DNA of 47,299 bases from Pseudomonadota bacterium (GTDB lineage Bacteria > Pseudomonadota > Alphaproteobacteria > Caulobacterales > Caulobacteraceae). The first letter of the stretch is position 1. Each line of letters starts with the position of its first letter. Of this stretch, positions 44,331-47,299 are shown one piece after another. The position numbers were made by a program, and so were the translations under genes. The notes beneath the pieces are model-generated. The model saw only the letters and a program-made list of their open reading frames with translations. It made no database searches and was not told the origin of the DNA. The DNA lies in NCBI GenBank assembly GCA_019348195.1, contig JAHWJX010000014.1, positions 1-47,299 on the forward strand, given 5' to 3'.

Positions 44331-47240
44331 ATGGCCACCATCACGGGCACGAGCGGCAACGACACGCTGAACGGAACCGCCGAAAACGACACCATCCGGG
44401 GCGGAGCCGGCGATGACCTGATCAACGGCGGCGGGGGCCGCGACGATCTGTTCGGCGATGACGGCAATGACACCATCCGAGTGACGCCCGAGAACACCGG
44501 GAATGCGGTCACGACCTTGGTGGACGGAGGAGCCGGAACGGATACTCTGGTGCTGGTCGGCGCCTTTCTGAACGTCGATCTGGAAGCGAGGCGAGGGTCC
44601 ACCTCCAACATCAATGTAAATCTGAGCGGCATCGAGAATGTAACGCTTGAGACTTCATCCTTTGGTTTCGCCTCAGCATCGGGGGATGGCGGGAGCAACG
44701 TGCTCACCGCTCTGGGCGATCATTCTGCACGGCTAGACGGCCGGGGCGGCGACGATGTGCTGATCGGCGGGGCCGGTTCGGATTTTATGAGCGGGGGACT
44801 GGGGAACGATCAGCTTCGCGGCGGCGGCAATTCCGACTCGTTGGCCGGCAATGAGGGGAACGACGACCTCGACGGGGGCGCCGGGAGCGACACCCTCGAG
44901 GGCGGTCTTGGCGACGACATCTTGACCGGAGGCGAAGGGAACGACTTCATCGTCGGTGGGGGTGGCGTCGACCGGCTGTCGGGCGGGGGCGGCGACGACG
45001 CGCTTGTGCTGGCTGCAAATTTCGCCGGCGGGCCCGTGCTGTCCGGAACGTCGGTGGACGGAGGCGCTGGGCGCGACCGGCTGACAGTCACGGACGCGAC
45101 GACGGTGGATCTCACCGCGGGCACGGCGACGATCGGCTCGGCTCAGGTCGCCCTGTCAGGTATCGAGGACGTCACCTTGGCCGTCTTCGCCGTTCGCCAA
45201 GCGCGGGTCATCGGCGACGCGGGGAACAACAGGCTGGAGATCAGCGGCTCAAGCGGCAACGCCCGCATAGAGCTGGAAGGCAGGGACGGCGACGATGTCT
45301 TGGTCGGCAGCTTCTCCTCCGACACCCTGCGGGGCGGAAATGGGCGGGACGTGCTGAGCGGAGGTTCGGAGAACGACTCCCTCTTCGGCGACGCGGGTGA
45401 CGATCTGATCGGCGGGGGCGCTGGCAACGACGCCATCGAGGGAGGCGACGGCAACGACTTCATCGGCGGCGAAGACGGCGCCGACACCATCAACGGCCAG
45501 GCCGGAAACGACGTGCTGTTCGGAGATGCGGGCAACGACCTGATCGGCGGCGGGACCGGCGAGGACAGCCTGTTCGGTCAGGACGGTGACGACTTCATGG
45601 GCGGGGAGGACGGCGCCGACTCCCTGGACGGTGGACGCGGGAACGACGTTCTGTTCGGCGACGCTGGGAATGACGCCATCCTCGGCGGCGACGGCAACGA
45701 CAGTCTGTTCGGCCAGGTCGGCGACGACCGCATGAACGGCCAGGCCGGGGACGACTTCCTGGACGGGGGCGCGGGCAACGACCGGCTGGAAGGCGGCGGC
45801 GGTTCGGACCGGCTGGCGGGCGGCGACGGCGACGACGTGCTGATCGCCGGCCCAGGCGTCGGGCCCAACGCGCCGGACGTGATCAAAACCGCTTCCACCA
45901 ACAACAACACCCGAGACAATGCAGTGTCCCTGGGCGGCGCTTTCGACTTGCAGGCGGACCCGAATATCGAGAATTCGACCACCGTGCCGCACGCGACGAT
46001 CCGAGCCACGGTCGGGACCAGCGGCGGCGACCAGGAGTTTTACTTTTTCACCACCTCCGGCGGCTCCCAAGTGGTGACGCTGGACATCGACGGCGCCAGC
46101 TTCGACACCATCATCACCTTGTTTGACGCCAACGGACAGATTTTGGCGTCCAACGACGACAACTTTCCCCTGGACCCTGGCAGCAGTTCGGGCCTCGATT
46201 CGTTCCTGAGGGTCACGCTGAATACGGCCGGAACCTACTTTGTAAGCGTGCGCAGGTTCGGCGGCGGAGCACTGCCCGCCAACGGAACCTACACCCTGAA
46301 TGTGTCCGTGCCGTCGGCTGCGGTCGTGACCGGTCCCAGCCAGGGCTCCATCTTGGAAGGCGGCGCGGGCAACGATCAATTGCAGGGCGGCCTGTCGAAC
46401 GACGCCCTCCAGGGCGGGGACGGTCGGGATCTGCTGAACGGCGGTGGCGGCGACGACGCGATGAATGGCGGCGCGGACGCCGACGCCCTGAACGGCGACG
46501 CCGGGAACGATCTGATCGGCGGCGGGGCTGGGGACGACGCTATCCAGGGCGGGGACGGGAACGACTTCGTCGGGGGCGAGGACGGCAATGACAGCATCAA
46601 CGGCCAGAACGGCGACGACGTGCTGTTCGGCGACGCCGGCAATGACCTGATCGGCGGCGGCGCGGGCCGGGACAGCCTGTTCGGCCAGGCCGGCGACGAC
46701 TTCATGGGCGGCGAGGCCGATGACGACTTCCTGGACGGCGGCGCCGGCCGCGACGTGCTGTTCGGCGATGCGGGCAACGACCTGATCATCGGCGGAACGG
46801 AGAACGACTCCCTCTTCGGCCAGGACGGCGACGATCGGCTCGGCGGCCAGGACGGCGACGACTTCCTGGACGGTGGGGCCGGGAACGACCAGCTGGAGGG
46901 CGGCGCGGGCCGGGACGTCTTCCTCGGTGGGGCTGGGAACGACCGGTTCATCTTCAACGCCCTGTCGGACTCGACCAACGTCGCCCGGGACCGGATCGAC
47001 GACTTCGCGACAGGCGATCTGGTGGACGTGTCGCGGATCGACGCCAACCTCAACCAGGCGGGGGACCAGGCCTTTGTTCTTGTGACGGCCTTTTCCAACC
47101 AAGCGGGACAGGCGCTGGTGACCTTCGACCAAGCGACCAACCGGACGACGTTCTCGCTGGACCAGAACGGGGACGGCGTGGCCGACTTCGTGCTGGAGAT
47201 GAACGGCAACTTCACGGGCGCGTCGAACTTCGTGCTCTAG
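44331..47240 (+). CDS. Large RTX calcium-binding repeat protein
   Basis: This 969-residue protein is composed mainly of GGxGxDxL-type nonapeptide repeats that fold into calcium-filled beta-rolls outside the cell. Residues about 1-45, 120-220, 335-510 and 665-870 are repeats. Between 514 and 666 lies a beta-sandwich segment resembling a PPC domain (EFYFFTTSGGSQVVTLDIDG, FDTIITLFDANGQIL, NTAGTYFVSVRRF). The C-terminus (DRIDDFATGDLVDVSRIDAN to GASNFVL) matches the serralysin M10 C-terminal / type I secretion plan. There is no N-terminal signal peptide and no enzymatic domain. Nested 45- and 135-residue repeats are listed separately. No type I secretion genes are in the window. ATG 44331 has no clear ribosome site. 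Confidence 0.9.
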   Translation: MATITGTSGNDTLNGTAENDTIRGGAGDDLINGGGGRDDLFGDDGNDTIRVTPENTGNAVTTLVDGGAGTDTLVLVGAFLNVDLEARRGSTSNINVNLSGIENVTLETSSFGFASASGDGGSNVLTALGDHSARLDGRGGDDVLIGGAGSDFMSGGLGNDQLRGGGNSDSLAGNEGNDDLDGGAGSDTLEGGLGDDILTGGEGNDFIVGGGGVDRLSGGGGDDALVLAANFAGGPVLSGTSVDGGAGRDRLTVTDATTVDLTAGTATIGSAQVALSGIEDVTLAVFAVRQARVIGDAGNNRLEISGSSGNARIELEGRDGDDVLVGSFSSDTLRGGNGRDVLSGGSENDSLFGDAGDDLIGGGAGNDAIEGGDGNDFIGGEDGADTINGQAGNDVLFGDAGNDLIGGGTGEDSLFGQDGDDFMGGEDGADSLDGGRGNDVLFGDAGNDAILGGDGNDSLFGQVGDDRMNGQAGDDFLDGGAGNDRLEGGGGSDRLAGGDGDDVLIAGPGVGPNAPDVIKTASTNNNTRDNAVSLGGAFDLQADPNIENSTTVPHATIRATVGTSGGDQEFYFFTTSGGSQVVTLDIDGASFDTIITLFDANGQILASNDDNFPLDPGSSSGLDSFLRVTLNTAGTYFVSVRRFGGGALPANGTYTLNVSVPSAAVVTGPSQGSILEGGAGNDQLQGGLSNDALQGGDGRDLLNGGGGDDAMNGGADADALNGDAGNDLIGGGAGDDAIQGGDGNDFVGGEDGNDSINGQNGDDVLFGDAGNDLIGGGAGRDSLFGQAGDDFMGGEADDDFLDGGAGRDVLFGDAGNDLIIGGTENDSLFGQDGDDRLGGQDGDDFLDGGAGNDQLEGGAGRDVFLGGAGNDRFIFNALSDSTNVARDRIDDFATGDLVDVSRIDANLNQAGDQAFVLVTAFSNQAGQALVTFDQATNRTTFSLDQNGDGVADFVLEMNGNFTGASNFVL
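45381..45785 (+). repeat. RTX superrepeat block 1 (three 45-residue units)
   Basis: Residues 351-485 of the RTX protein consist of three consecutive 45-residue units, each of five nonapeptides and each opening with LFGDAG. The three units differ in a fixed A-B-C order. The 405-bp block recurs as block 2, 1107 bp downstream. Confidence 0.8.
46488..46892 (+). repeat. RTX superrepeat block 2 (copy of block 1)
   Basis: Residues 720-854 repeat the A-B-C order of block 1. By eye each unit matches its counterpart at about 36 of 45 residues, against about 31 of 45 for unit A versus unit B of the same block. This fits duplication of the whole 135-residue block around the PPC-like domain. Confidence 0.8.
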
Positions 47241-47299
47241 GGGGTTTCTCTGGGCGCCTTAGACGTGCCTCGACCGCGCCCGGAGATCATGCAGTTCGG

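Noticed and set aside
45249-47132. 627-codon - strand open frame under the RTX gene, rich in Val, Ala and Pro.
   Set aside because: It is the mirror image of the repetitive GGxGxD codons; its periodicity is inherited from the RTX repeats.

Overview
The window is a gene-dense, very GC-rich (roughly 70% by eye) chromosomal segment of an alphaproteobacterium. The NepR/EcfG general stress response (GSR) pair at the left edge is restricted to Alphaproteobacteria. A plausible GnnA/GnnB pair for 2,3-diaminoglucose lipid A, the class II DAHP synthase and the housekeeping gene complement fit a member of the Caulobacterales (Caulobacter, Phenylobacterium or Brevundimonas type). The genus is an inference. 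I see no insertion sequence, integrase, CRISPR array or phage module.

Bases 1-5200 form a stress-response block. nepR (anti-sigma factor) and ecfG (its sigma factor) are transcribed towards each other and share a 4-nt stop overlap. Next come a fused ergothioneine gene (EgtB then EgtD in one polypeptide), a four-helix membrane protein, a KGG-repeat stress protein, a 52-residue proline-rich protein and an ElaB/YqjD-like small membrane protein. EcfG-type promoters (GGAAC-N16/17-C/GGTT) can be read before ecfG, the KGG gene and the two divergent small genes. The last case is one exact inverted repeat that gives a promoter in each direction. A fourth EcfG promoter lies far away, before a YciE-type ferritin-like gene at 38975. 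Near-matches flank a pair of exported ferritin-like 'desiccation-related' genes at about 26.3 kb.

Bases 5155-9917 hold folE, a flavin reductase behind a 47-bp tandem repeat, a stand-alone receiver-domain protein, a secreted subtilase with EF-hand-like loops, and tRNA-Val. Bases 10065-24317 are mostly core metabolism on the + strand: glmU-rpiA-gor-O-antigen-ligase-like (4-nt overlaps at two of the three junctions), class II DAHP synthase followed by a chorismate mutase protein, alaS, then icd-DUF72 on the - strand, a lipoprotein, an SDR and trmJ. Bases 24445-35355 hold the ferritin-like pair, a tiny lipoprotein, rpsD, an exported cysteine-cluster protein, a biotin-dependent carboxylase beta subunit, a cytochrome P450, a MATE exporter, an RNase-H-like unknown and an MDR reductase. 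Bases 35461-42759 hold the gnnA/gnnB-like pair, gltX, the YciE-like gene, a LOG-family hydrolase, an Atm1-type ABC exporter and a phosphatase. The right end has tRNA-Asn, a glycosyltransferase and a 969-residue RTX protein with nested repeats.

Three threads stand out. First, a GSR regulon can be read from promoter motifs, with a symmetric bidirectional promoter. Second, there is a one-chain EgtB-EgtD enzyme in the reverse order to fungal Egt1. Third, the RTX protein is built as 9 to 45 to 135-residue repeats duplicated around a PPC-like domain. Convergent genes are also packed unusually tightly: seven of ten convergent pairs end within 4 nt of each other, and four share a stop tetranucleotide.
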